Of a stretch of DNA of 64,000 nt, positions 26,001-36,019 are shown in pieces (positions within the stretch are counted from its first letter, which is position 1; each line of letters starts with the position of its first letter). A program made the position numbers and the translations under genes. The notes beneath the pieces were generated by a model. It did not search any database and had not been told where the DNA came from. It was given only the letters and a program-made list of their open reading frames with translations. Location: NCBI GenBank assembly GCA_029449235.1, contig JANATG010000012.1, positions 1,860,001 through 1,924,000 on the forward strand, given 5' to 3'. The DNA is from Linnemannia schmuckeri (Eukaryota; Mortierellomycota; Mortierellomycetes; Mortierellales; Mortierellaceae).

Positions 26001-26962
26001 AACCCTCATTCACCTCCACTCCAGCTTCACTTCTTCGATTCACAGGAAGAGTTTTGGCAAAGAACGACGACACCAAAGAACAAACAAGTAACAACAGCGA
26101 CACCGAACCTACTGCCGAGTATGACATTTTCACACACACTCGCACCCACAGCCCGGTTGGAAGAAAGGATACCGTGTCTTTGCAGCGGGCAGTCACTAAT
26201 AGAGCCTCCCCTCCTCCACACACAATGGTAGTTACCCAATTACAAGCGCCTCCCTTATTGAGAGTACCTTTACTAAGCTCTGATGACTCGGTCGACTTCA
26301 TCGGCTGCCTCCAAGAGAAAAAAACTTACCCACACCTTGAGAGGTATGGTTGTAAACAAGAAGGTGGGCATTAACAAACGAACCATTGTTGTCTTGTAGA
26401 GATACTAATGCTTTATTCTTCGCTTTTCATAGATACACCGCCCTCTAACGCTTCGTCAAATATATAAAAACAATATAATACTACAAATACGAAGTACCAA
26501 AAAATCCGTCTACTAAAACGTAAGTAGTAAAGAGTCTTTAGTAGACCCTTAGGAGAAGGATGAAGCACTACCTCTGTAAAGACTATTTATAAGTGTAGTT
26601 GTTTGACAGTGGCAAAAGTCAAAAGGATTAAAAAAAAAAAAAAAAAAAAAAAAGTCGAAAAGAACAGAGAAATTAAGCAAAAGGTGTGTGGCAAAGATGA
26701 GGCAAGCTGCGATTAACGAAATGCAGTGATAAGTAAAAGGGAGGAGAGAACAAAGAGAAGGGTGATGGAGAGGGTAAAGGATAATAAGAAAAGAGGGGGA
26801 GAATGGAATGGTAAGGAAGACAAGGAAAAGGACGACAATAGCGTGATGGTATGATGAAAAAGACGAGATGGTGTCGATGAAAGGTGTAAGAACAATGATG
26901 GAAAGGACGTGGACGTGTAGCCACAGAGGGAGTCAATTTCTTATGCATGTCTACCAGTCAGC
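23097..26962. other. Long gene-poor stretch
   Basis: Nearly 3.9 kb without a supportable gene. It starts with the likely MsrA promoter and leader and ends just before a WD40 pseudogene. An A tract sits at about 26630-26653. Open frames are short, purine- or pyrimidine-biased and lack domain features. Confidence 0.45.
26630..26653. repeat. Poly-A tract
   Basis: A run of about 24 A upstream of the WD40 pseudogene. No element body is recognisable. Confidence 0.8.
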
Positions 26963-28018
26963 GGAAAGCAGCTCGTTATCGGCTTTGCGGATGACACGAT
27001 TCAACTCCATAGGACCTTGATAACCAAGCCTCTGGCAGTTTTGAAGAGCCACACAAGTACAGTCATGAAAGTAGCTTACACACACTGTGGCAATAGGATT
27101 ACTTCAGCCTCACAAGACTGGACTATGCGTGTGTAGTGTATTCGAACAAGAATGTCTTTGCATTTTCTCAAGGGACATACAGGACTGGTTAATGGGGTTG
27201 TTTTCACTCCTACCGACTGCACGATCGTTTAAGCCAGAATGAACAAGACGGTACAGATATGGAGCCTCCAGGCCGACGAGACCGAGCATGTTCTTGAAGG
27301 TCACAGCGACAGAGTCCTGTCAGGTGCCTATTTAGCAAATAGGCTTCAGGCCACATTCGGTAGTTTTGATCACACTGTCATACTCTGATGTTCCGAGACT
27401 GGAAGGCAACTCTTTTGACTGGATCATCCCGGTCCAGTTTTCCAGACAGAGTATTCTTTGGGCCGACATGATCTCTCTTCTTTGGCGCTAGATAGAGATG
27501 CTCTCCATTTCTGGAATCTACAAACGGGAGAGAGCATATATGTAATGGAATCTGCTAGTATCACATTTTTGTGCTTCTCTTTTTCACCAAAGGGCGGCCT
27601 CATTGCCGCTGTCGGAGCTGACGGAGACCTGCGAATTTAGTTTAGGGATATCAACGGCTGGAAACTAATACTTCAATCCATGGTAGGGATCGCAGTTCAC
27701 ATCAATTAGGGACAAAGCGCCAACCGCATGTTCCTTTCGACTGTCTACATTGAGTCGTTGCGCATTTGAGAGTTGCGGAAGAGCGTGAACGGGTACTCTC
27801 TACAGCTGCTTTGACGTGTGGGAAGCAAGGAATTATCTCTCATGGATGCAAAGGTGGACGACATTGATGGTTTGAGCCCCATCAACAGCCAAATCATGAA
27901 GCAAAGAAGAGCTGCTTTTGTTCATGCCATTGATGAAGAGGATGGATGCAGCATAGCCGTGATAATAGTAGCTCCCCAGAGGGACTCAATAGAAGAGAAG
28001 TACCATTCGCTCGCATAA
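26963..28018 (+). pseudogene. WD40-repeat pseudogene with eight in-frame stops and no frameshift
   Basis: One reading frame carries WD40-type repeats through the whole span: GFADDTIQL, SASQDWTMRV, LKGHTG, KTVQIWSL, LEGHSDRV, GSFDHTVIL and SPKGGLIAAVGADGDLRI. It is interrupted by stops at 27134, 27230, 27386, 27416, 27638, 27707, 27767 and 27812. At several of these the WD40 pattern expects tryptophan, and a TGG codon would need only one G-to-A change. No clear start codon or upstream domain is joined to it. Proteins of this type in fungi are often the C-terminal half of NACHT/WD40 proteins; that is family knowledge and no NACHT domain is visible here. The gene is dead unless the assembly is wrong. 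Confidence 0.75.
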
Positions 28019-28996
28019 TTTTGTTTTTTTCAACTATTCCTTTTTTTTTGAAAGTCAATGTTGGGCTAGAGATCATATGTTTCTAACGCTTGAATAAACG
28101 GCTTGCGGTCAATTGTGGATCAAGAAAAAAGTAAGAAAATAGGCCTGAATGGGAGGAGTGAAAAACGATCATTTAACATACATGATATCATAACAAAAAC
28201 AGCATCAAATGCATTTGGAAATCTCGTATGAGGTGAAGCTTTAATCGCTCGGACGAACGCAGTCCACGATCACGAAAGAAAGTAATATGTACCAGTTTGT
28301 AAAAGAAAAGGAAAAAACGAGTATTTCGACGTCGTCAAAATGAATGAAAGAATGAGTGAGTGAACGCCCAACTGAGTACCGTCAAAAAAATGGCTACATG
28401 CAGGGCTGAATAGGAATCTGGTCTCTACCTTATTTTATTTTTGAGATCCGCGAAGGCGTCGCTTAAACCGTTGAATTGTACGGCAATGTCACATTGATGT
28501 TTTGGGCTCTTATCGTTCACCATTGTCAAAATTCAAAGAGAGAAGTAGCAAAGAGAGACTGATAGAATAGAAAGAAAAGAAGTAACGATGTATATGGCGC
28601 TATGTGGGACAGGAATGAACAAAATCGAGGCGCGAACCTTCCTCATCAGCACGGTCAGTTCTCATCCATTATCGCCTTCATCTCTCTACTCACGCGTCAG
28701 CAATGTGCATCTCCTTTATGTTTATGTTTGATGGATGCGATTGATAGCTGCATTCAGAAGAGGGTAAGGAGGCGAAATTATAAAATAAAAAGAATAGATG
28801 AGCGAGAAGAAATGATACGAGCGAAAAGAAAAAATACGAGCACACCAGCCCCTACCTCATCATTTAGTTCATATCGGCACATCCATGATCCACTAGGCCA
28901 TTTGCCTCAAACCATTAGTTCTTAAATTGGCTTCTAATAACTTCCCCAATATTGCGGATAACCAACAAGATTCCATAGAATCTCGTTGTTAGGCGT
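28019..28996. other. AT-rich intergenic stretch
   Basis: About 1 kb with no convincing gene on either strand. Confidence 0.5.
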
Positions 28997-29263
28997 TTAC
29001 CACTTCAAAGTCTTTTCTCTGTAAGTGATAGTGTCCGTTTTCTTGGTGCTAGGGACGTTATATGTCAGCTTGTTATGAATACCAGGACCAGCGGCTACAT
29101 AGAGGCTGCCTTTTGCTGCCGTCCAAGCCGATGTCCCATATGTACCCGAGTCCCAAATATAGATCAAACGGGCGTCCCAGCATGCATTGAGTGTGTGGGC
29201 TCCTGCTCCAGCAAGGGTTTGGACCAAGGGGATGGCTGCTATGAGCAAATATTTCAGCTTCAT
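28997..29263 (-). CDS. Small secreted protein, function unknown
   Basis: An 88-residue single-exon frame. It starts MKLKYLLIAAIPLVQ with a basic n-region and hydrophobic core, and the likely signal cleavage is after an Ala-rich LAGAGA segment. The mature part is about 65 residues, rich in Trp, Tyr and Thr, with one Cys, and ends in KTLKW. No family is recognised. A TATA-like box lies about 370 bp upstream (29633-29641), and the sequence between is CT/CA-rich with a possible 5'-UTR intron donor (GTGAGG near 29383). Reality as a gene rests on the signal peptide and promoter layout only. Confidence 0.5.
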   Translation of the reverse strand: MKLKYLLIAAIPLVQTLAGAGAHTLNACWDARLIYIWDSGTYGTSAWTAAKGSLYVAAGPGIHNKLTYNVPSTKKTDTITYREKTLKW

Positions 29264-29632
29264 GCTTTTGCGGTAATCAAAAGTAGACGAGATATCAAAG
29301 ACGAAGAATAGGTGAGTCATGGAATAGTCGTTGTTACTTCTCAATTGAAATCGTGAAAAGTCCAAAAAGCGTAGCCTCACTTAAGTATTTGGTTGGGACA
29401 AGAAGTGCTGGTTTGGCCGGGGGTCTGTGCAATTGCTTGAACGGTTCCTGAGAGAGGTCTGTGATGGTCAGTCGAGGAGTTGGTGAGGAAAGTTGTTGGA
29501 GTGACGGCACTTGCAAGGAGAGTTGACCTTTTTCAGGGCTAAGTCGAGTGTAGAGGGAAGTGAGATACAAGGAGGTGCAGGAGGAGGTGGAGGGTTGCAG
29601 GGTGAGGTTCAAGCTGTTAGGAACTTTGGACT

Positions 29633-29641
29633 CTTATATAC
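29633..29641 (-). promoter_or_regulatory. TATA-like box upstream of small secreted protein gene
   Basis: GTATATAAG on the - strand, followed about 25 bp later by pyrimidine/CA-rich leader-like sequence leading toward the ATG at 29263. Position and composition fit a core promoter. The link to the gene assumes a spliced or long 5' UTR. Confidence 0.4.
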
Positions 29642-31690
29642 GATTCTCCCAAAATGTGGCCTTTGGTCTTGAGTACGATAAAGGGGTAGGTTGTTGGGTG
29701 AATAGACTTGGGCTATTGGATGAATTAATCTAATAACTTATTACCAAAGCGTATACATTGCTGTTGATTCTTGTGCTTTGTAACACTGCAGCTTGGAATG
29801 TTTGTTCTGGATTAGCCGCTAACTTAACTTTCAAGTCCGAAGACCCACGAAAGCTCTTTTAATTTGTTTGTTCGGTCCAGGAAGCTTAAAGACCAATTTT
29901 TTTTTATTTGTTACACAAGAAAGGATGGTATTGAAACCATCTTTAAGAAAAACAGCCCAAGTCCACTTCACACGAACCATGAACAAGCGAGTGTTTGTAT
30001 TGACGCGATGATCAAATATTCGAGAAGAAAGATATGTGTTATGAAGGCACGTGTGATGATACAGTGCAGCAAAGATAATAGAGATGAGTCGATTGCATAC
30101 ACTGATTAATTCTCTGGAGTCATCCACAACTTCACACCTACTCTTCCTGGTAAAAGAGCGAGTGGATGGCGAACGAAGGATTGAGGAATAATAAATTTCA
30201 CAGCAAGGTAGAAAAGATGCATCTTTTTCAGGCATGCAACTTTTTTTATCGATGTTGGTAACAAACATTACATGTACCCTTTTTCCTCTCCGTCCTATTT
30301 CTTCCCTCCGCAATTACCTGCTCACTTGTCAGAACATTTGCGAAAAATTGCTTCAAGCTTCGCCCTCAGAAACAGGATTGCGTCGCAGTCTCAAGTAATC
30401 GCCGATCGGAGGTTCGATGCAAATCAGTATGAAAGCTTATGAAATCTAGATCACCTTGCGTACATGATGAAGGCAGCTATACCTTGGCGATATGACACTT
30501 GATAAAGGGAGAGGGGATATGTGTGGAGACAGAACACGACGTAGGCGGTGCTTTATGTTTCAACGAGGGTATAAAATGAGTTGGAGAAAGGTAGAAAGGA
30601 TGAGTAGAAAGAACTCTCAGCTTCATTTTACTTTGTTCTGTTCAGGGCTCAGCCTTGTTTCCTTTATGCAAACCATTTATGCAGATTTCTTTGCTGAAAT
30701 GGTACTGATGTCTTTCCTGTCTCCCATGTAGTTCATACAAAGAGACTCGTTTTCATAGCTTACATTTCTGGACGAGTTAAGGGACTCGCTGTATGAACTG
30801 TTCACAGTGTTAGTGGGGAAAAGTAAAGAAGGACGCATATCGCTTTTTTTTATTGTACTGAGACTTGTCGTTTAGTCCTTGCTGCTTTTGTACGCTTTTG
30901 GAGACTTGAAGTCGCCGATGTCTTGTTCAGATAATCGCTTTGCCCGAGAATCCAAGAGGTTGTCGACTTTGTCTTTGCCAGAGAGATAGACCAATTACAG
31001 GTGAGTGATGTCTGGAATGAAGAAAGTAGAAGAGGACGCAGGATGCCATGACCCTTACTCTGGGGATTGGGGGGGGGGGGTTGGAGGGTGAATGCGGTCG
31101 AGAGAAGGGTTGGGTGTAAAGAAAAAGAACGGGAAGGAGTGTAAATGTTAAAGGGATTAGAACAAAGGCAAAAAAGGAAAGAGGAGGACGAAAACAAAAA
31201 GATCATGGTGTGCTCGCCGCTCTGCAATTTGTACGTGCGTTTTCCCTGCCGGTTTTTTGGTGGCAAAAAAGTGGGCAAAGGGCCAAAGAGAACGCGGTTA
31301 CAAATCAGCAATGGTAAAGGACAAAGTACGATTGAAGAAGCCAAAAAGAGACGAAGAAGAAGGAAGGAAAGGTCAGCAACGGCCTGTCAACAAACACAAA
31401 GAGGCGCAATACAGCAAACGAAACTATACCGCACAACACATGGACTCGACACACTTGCCTTGGTTGATGAACAACATCCCTCATTCCGTATTCTCCAGCT
31501 TCTTCTCCATTACGTTCATTCACTCGCATTCATCCTTCAAGACATGCTCCCTCTTTTCCTCTATTTTCTATGCATTTAGTAACATGGTTATGGCATCACT
31601 ATCTCGAAGACACAGATAATATAGAAGGCCAAGCATCGAGCTTGCCCTTCTGACCCATGTCCCTCTTTGCTGCTCCTCTTGTAGCGACCC
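29642..31690. other. Gene-poor stretch before the inverted repeat
   Basis: About 2 kb with some long AT-rich open frames lacking recognisable features. A G-run occurs at about 31070-31080. On the - strand at 30878-31000 a short charged peptide frame ending in TAA looks protein-like but has no start or splice acceptor. Confidence 0.4.
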
Positions 31691-31961
31691 TTGTCCTTTG
31701 CCTGCATGTGATTTATTCTTTTCTTTAATATTCATACTACCCTAATGACTAAACTAGTAGACCCGCCGCTAGTCAATGCCCCTCCACCCCTCCCCCTTCT
31801 CTTTCGAGGGGAGGAACAAGAAGAGCACCGTCCAGGGCACACCACGAGGAGGTCGCGGGTTCAGTTTGGTGCCCCAAAACAAAAACAGCTCCCCAAAACG
31901 TCTCCAAACGGAGTGGGCTTGAAGGGAGTAGAAAAACAAACAGGGTCAGAATTCGGCTTGG

Positions 31962-32274
31962 CTAGAGAGAGCCAAAGTGTCCTTCCTTCCCGCGTTTGAG
32001 ACGAGGAAAACACCGACATGGGGTCGGGTCCTCTTTTTTCTCAGGGCCCCACGACAAAGCACGCGCAGGCTTTGCGTGGGACCGGGGGTTTTTTGTTGTG
32101 TGTCCTGTTTGTCCTGCTTGTCCTGCTTGTCCTTCTTGTCCTGCTTGTCCTGCTTGTCCTGCTTGTCCTGCTTGTCCTGCTTGTCCTGCTTGTCCTGCTT
32201 GTCCTGCTTGTCCTGCTTGTCCTGCTTGTCCTGCTTGTCCTGCCTTCCAGGTGATTGCCGTTGTATCCATGCAT
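31962..32274 (-). CDS. Repeat-encoded ORF pair in left arm, mirror copy
   Basis: Mirror image of the frames at 35436-35748. Two overlapping frames start at ATGs four bases apart: one gives 77 aa with Arg-Thr-Ser repeats (32041-32274), the other 102 aa with Gly-Gln-Ala collagen-like triplets (31962-32270). A TATA box (32470-32477) and a CT-rich leader precede them on the - strand. Which frame, if any, is translated cannot be decided from sequence. Confidence 0.35.
32106..32244. repeat. 9-bp minisatellite, about 16 units, in left arm
   Basis: Unit TGTCCTGCT on the + strand (AGCAGGACA on the - strand), with one variant unit. Because the unit is 9 bp, all three frames in each direction stay open. 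Confidence 0.9.
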
Positions 32275-32469
32275 GTTGTCCTTGATAGTTGTCGGGTGTT
32301 GTCGAAGAGGGAAGGGTGCTATCGATTGTCGATGGTGGTGGAGGGGAGAGAGGGGAAGAGGGGAAGAGGGGAAGAGGGGAAGAGGGGAAGAGGGGAAGAG
32401 GGGAAGAGGCGAAAGGGATAAGGAAAAAAGAAGAAGAAAGAAAGAAAAAAAGGAGGGAGAAAGCGCTGG

Positions 32470-32477
32470 ATTTTATA
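32470..32477 (-). promoter_or_regulatory. TATA box in left arm
   Basis: TATAAAAT on the - strand, mirror of 35233-35240. It is followed downstream by a pyrimidine-rich leader made partly of a 9-bp CTCTTCCCC repeat and then an ATG. Confidence 0.5.
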
Positions 32478-33032
32478 CCCCATTCATTCCTTCTCGCTGC
32501 TCCGCCTTCCTTCGTGCCAAGCCATGGATGACCTCATATCCATTGTGACCACTAGTAAGACAAAGCGCGAGAGGGGCAAAGGGGCTCATCAAGGAAAGAG
32601 AGGACTAGCAAGGGTTGACACTGAGAGAGAGAGAGGGGGGGAGGGGGGGGGGGGAGGGAGAGAGAGAGAAACGCGTCCAATTGGATGAGGAAAGGCGCAT
32701 GTGAACATTCTTTTCTTCGAAATGCCGAATCGCCCCCTGTAAAATGAAATAATCTCACGAGCTACCTTTGTACCTCATTTCTGCGCCCCTGGTACCTGGA
32801 TTTCTGTCATCAGCTACATGACTGTCATCCCCTCGCCATTCCCTCTCCAATGCTATGCGAACCATTACGATCCGATTCCTGTAGCCCGAGATTGTATCCA
32901 ATATGTTCCTGACCTCCATCCACTATTTCTCATATTTTCTTTTGTCTGTTTACGTCGACCACTATTCTTTGTCTGCTTGAAAATGGCTGAAGTTGAACTG
33001 AAACAATGCCCACAGGACCCCCAGAGAAGGAA

Positions 33033-34675
33033 ACATCGAAGGGGAGGGATGACTTGTCTATCCCACCCTCATTATATCTACCAGTCCAGTCGTGATACAA
33101 CGAAGCACTATGTCCTAGCCTTCGATCTAGGAGTAAAGAAGTGAAAGGGATAAGTTATTAAAGGAGACTGGCACTGGTGATGAGGAGGAATAATAGTCCG
33201 TTCTTGTTTTTCCTTGCCTTGCATTTCACTTTGATCGCTATTCTTCCTTCTTTCTCTCGCGCCTATCCACTCTCTTCTGGTTACACTCACGTTCTCTTAC
33301 TTGCTCATCCATTTGCAAAGACACGATGAGATAATGGAAGACATAGGTTTTGATGAAAGACAAGACTTTACTGAAGGATAGACAAAAGAAAATTAAGTTG
33401 CAATATAAAGATAAAAAAGGAGGAAACCTGCCGGAGATGGACTCAAGTGATGAGAACGGCAGTTCTTGTTCTGTTGCTACTGCTTCCGGCTATGATGCTT
33501 CTTTCGCCTGCGCTGGCGTTCGCGACACTTTTTTCTCCAGTTACGTGGCGGGGCTGGAGCCAGGCGCTCCTGTGGCCAGAGAGGTTGGCGTGGGCGACGA
33601 AGGCCACGAGTCTTGGTGCCACTGGTGATGGTGGCAGCGGGGGAGGGGGAGGAGAAGGACAACGAGGATGTGGTCCCGGCGGCGATAATGGCAAAGGTTC
33701 GGCGAATGGCCATTGCCTTCAATGCCTCCTTATTCGCCAAAGCCACAATGTCGATCCTGTCAGGATGGGCGCCGCCACCGTACAGCTTGCGACGGACTTG
33801 GATAATGCGCTGGTCAATCTGGTCCTTCTCAGCTTCGGACATGTCCAGCATACACGATTCAGGGACAGACGCGGTGGGATTGAATCGAAGGTTGAGCGAG
33901 AGATCATAACGCTCACCGTCGAGATCATACAAGCGGGAGGGCAATATTGGCATGATGATCTTGATCTTGTTGCAAATGATTGTAAAAAAAAGAAAAGAAA
34001 GGAAAGAAAAAGAAAAGTAGAAAAAACCACGAGGGTTATATCAGACGGGGAAGTGAAGGAGGAACATTCATTTATGCTCAATGGAGTTTGATTGGTCGAG
34101 AGGCGTCAGCAGCCAAGAAGAAAAAAGTAGAGCCCTTGCATTTCTTGACATAGTTAATGGTCAGCGGTTAATGGTCTGTAGTGCAGTTATTGTCAAAAGG
34201 TAAAGAAAGCAAAACAAACAAACACATACTTGAAAAACACGCTCCCAGATCGATCGAGGTATCGATGCTGCCTAGAAAACCTCTCTCCACCCTATCGACC
34301 ACAACTGAACAAAAACGACAGCAGCTTTTGGCAGTTGTTGAACGGTCAATGCTGGTACCTAAAAAAATAATATCACAAGCGACAAGTTCCTCAAATTGCC
34401 ATTCCGCTACTTTTTTGTCTACCTGTGTCCTTGTATGTTTATTTCCATCCCTTTATTCTGGACCTGTTCTTCAATCTGTCTTTTCTTCCTTCGGCCAGTC
34501 CCGTGGACAGTCTCTTTTTCACCTTTTTTTCTGACCGTGGTTGTTATTGTTTAATTTGTAAACATAACCTCAATACCATCTGGCCAAAGGATTCGTGCTT
34601 AGTTTATGAAACGGAGGTCGCGAAAGTCGTCATAGGTAGGGAAAAAGAGAGACTTATTCATGCCCTCCTTTTTTG
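33033..34675. other. Unique spacer between the inverted repeat arms
   Basis: About 1.64 kb not duplicated in the arms. It contains one - strand frame that could be a gene (33477-33953) and otherwise no recognisable transposase, reverse transcriptase or other mobile-element protein. Confidence 0.6.
33477..33953 (-). CDS. Hypothetical protein in spacer of inverted repeat
   Basis: A 158-residue frame starting MPILPSRLYDLDGER. The ATG follows a strongly CT-rich stretch (about 33985-34025), as for real genes in this window, and an ATATAAC motif lies about 90 bp upstream. Residues 1-90 look like ordinary globular, mixed-charge protein (SEAEKDQIDQR, GGGAHPDRIDIVALANKEA). The last 60 are Ser/Pro-rich and then very basic, so the true 3' end may be spliced differently. 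I do not recognise the family. It sits between two mirror-image arms, so it could be cargo of a palindromic element or a resident gene flanked by a duplication. Confidence 0.4.
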   Translation of the reverse strand: MPILPSRLYDLDGERYDLSLNLRFNPTASVPESCMLDMSEAEKDQIDQRIIQVRRKLYGGGAHPDRIDIVALANKEALKAMAIRRTFAIIAAGTTSSLSFSSPSPAATITSGTKTRGLRRPRQPLWPQERLAPAPPRNWRKKCRERQRRRKKHHSRKQ

Positions 34676-35232
34676 TTCCTTCTCTGGGGGGTCCTGTGGG
34701 CATTGTTTCAGTTCAACTTCAGCCATTTTCAAGCAGACAAAGAATAGTGGTCGACGTAAACAGACAAAAGAAAATATGAGAAATAGTGGATGGAGGTCAG
34801 GAACATATTGGATACAATCTCGGGCTACAGGAATCGGATCGTAATGGTTCGCATAGCATTGGAGAGGGAATGGCGAGGGGATGACAGTCATGTAGCTGAT
34901 GACAGAAATCCAGGTACCAGGGGCGCAGAAATGAGGTACAAAGGTAGCTCGTGAGATTATTTCATTTTACAGGGGGCGATTCGGCATTTCGAAGAAAAGA
35001 ATGTTCACATGCGCCTTTCCTCATCCAATTGGACGCGTTTCTCTCTCTCTCCCTCCCCCCCCCCCCCTCCCCCCCTCTCTCTCTCTCAGTGTCAACCCTT
35101 GCTAGTCCTCTCTTTCCTTGATGAGCCCCTTTGCCCCTCTCGCGCTTTGTCTTACTAGTGGTCACAATGGATATGAGGTCATCCATGGCTTGGCACGAAG
35201 GAAGGCGGAGCAGCGAGAAGGAATGAATGGGG

Positions 35233-35240
35233 TATAAAAT
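35233..35240 (+). promoter_or_regulatory. TATA box in right arm
   Basis: TATAAAAT about 200 bp before the ATGs at 35436 and 35440. The stretch between is CT-rich and includes about seven CTCTTCCCC units (about 35300-35362). Confidence 0.5.
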
Positions 35241-35435
35241 CCAGCGCTTTCTCCCTCCTTTTTTTCTTTCTTTCTTCTTCTTTTTTCCTTATCCCTTTCG
35301 CCTCTTCCCCTCTTCCCCTCTTCCCCTCTTCCCCTCTTCCCCTCTTCCCCTCTTCCCCTCTCTCCCCTCCACCACCATCGACAATCGATAGCACCCTTCC
35401 CTCTTCGACAACACCCGACAACTATCAAGGACAAC

Positions 35436-35748
35436 ATGCATGGATACAACGGCAATCACCTGGAAGGCAGGACAAGCAGGACAAGCAGGACAAGCAGGAC
35501 AAGCAGGACAAGCAGGACAAGCAGGACAAGCAGGACAAGCAGGACAAGCAGGACAAGCAGGACAAGCAGGACAAGAAGGACAAGCAGGACAAGCAGGACA
35601 AACAGGACACACAACAAAAAACCCCCGGTCCCACGCAAAGCCTGCGCGTGCTTTGTCGTGGGGCCCTGAGAAAAAAGAGGACCCGACCCCATGTCGGTGT
35701 TTTCCTCGTCTCAAACGCGGGAAGGAAGGACACTTTGGCTCTCTCTAG
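35436..35748 (+). CDS. Repeat-encoded ORF pair in right arm (Arg-Thr-Ser or Gly-Gln-Ala repeats)
   Basis: The sequence ATGCATGG gives two starts. The first ATG (35436, with A at -3) reads 77 aa with about 15 Arg-Thr-Ser units and a short Cys-containing end. The second (35440) reads 102 aa with Gly-Gln-Ala triplets of collagen-like periodicity and a basic tail. TATA box, pyrimidine leader and ATG are laid out like a real promoter, so transcription is plausible. Function is unknown, and the frame choice is open. Confidence 0.4.
35467..35610. repeat. 9-bp minisatellite, about 16 units, in right arm
   Basis: Unit ACAAGCAGG repeated about 16 times, with one AAGAAGG variant. Copy number appears equal to the left arm. 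Confidence 0.9.
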
Positions 35749-36019
35749 CCAAGCCGAATTCTGACCCTGTTTGTTTTTCTACTCCCTTCAAGCCCACTCC
35801 GTTTGGAGACGTTTTGGGGAGCTGTTTTTGTTTTGGGGCACCAAACTGAACCCGCGACCTCCTCGTGGTGTGCCCTGGACGGTGCTCTTCTTGTTCCTCC
35901 CCTCGAAAGAGAAGGGGGAGGGGTGGAGGGGCATTGACTAGCGGCGGGTCTACTAGTTTAGTCATTAGGGTAGTATGAATATTAAAGAAAAGAATAAATC
36001 ACATGCAGGCAAAGGACAA

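Larger units (their letters stand above)
31691..33032 (+). repeat. Left arm of a 1.34-kb inverted repeat
   Basis: This arm is the reverse complement of 34676-36019. Sections compared base by base are identical except for one extra base in a G-run (12 versus 13, near 32650) and one in a C-run (5 versus 6, near 33016). Outside the outer end (TTGTCCTTTGCC) and the inner end (CAGAGAAGGAA) the flanks diverge at once. The arm carries a TATA box, a CT-rich leader and a 9-bp tandem repeat, all reading outward on the - strand. No target-site duplication is visible at the outer ends. Confidence 0.95.
34676..36019 (-). repeat. Right arm of a 1.34-kb inverted repeat
   Basis: Reverse complement of 31691-33032. 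Together with the spacer the structure spans 4,329 bp. The near identity of the arms, including repeat unit number, implies a very recent origin, active gene conversion or an assembly effect. Confidence 0.95.

Noticed and set aside
26054..26374. 106-codon + strand frame upstream of the WD40 pseudogene
   Set aside because: It reads like ordinary protein, but no family, leader or splice link was found, and it cannot be joined to the WD40 frame with confidence.
29831..30313. 160-codon - strand frame
   Set aside because: AT-rich, no recognisable motif, no promoter-like leader; length alone is weak evidence.
30878..31000. Short - strand peptide (LVYLSGKDKV...) vaguely like the end of a gypsy-type RNase H region
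   Set aside because: Too short, preceded at once by a stop, and no reverse transcriptase or integrase sequence is nearby.
31691..36019. Classical TIR DNA transposon
   Set aside because: No transposase, no target-site duplication at the outer ends, and arms much longer than usual; kept as an unexplained inverted repeat.
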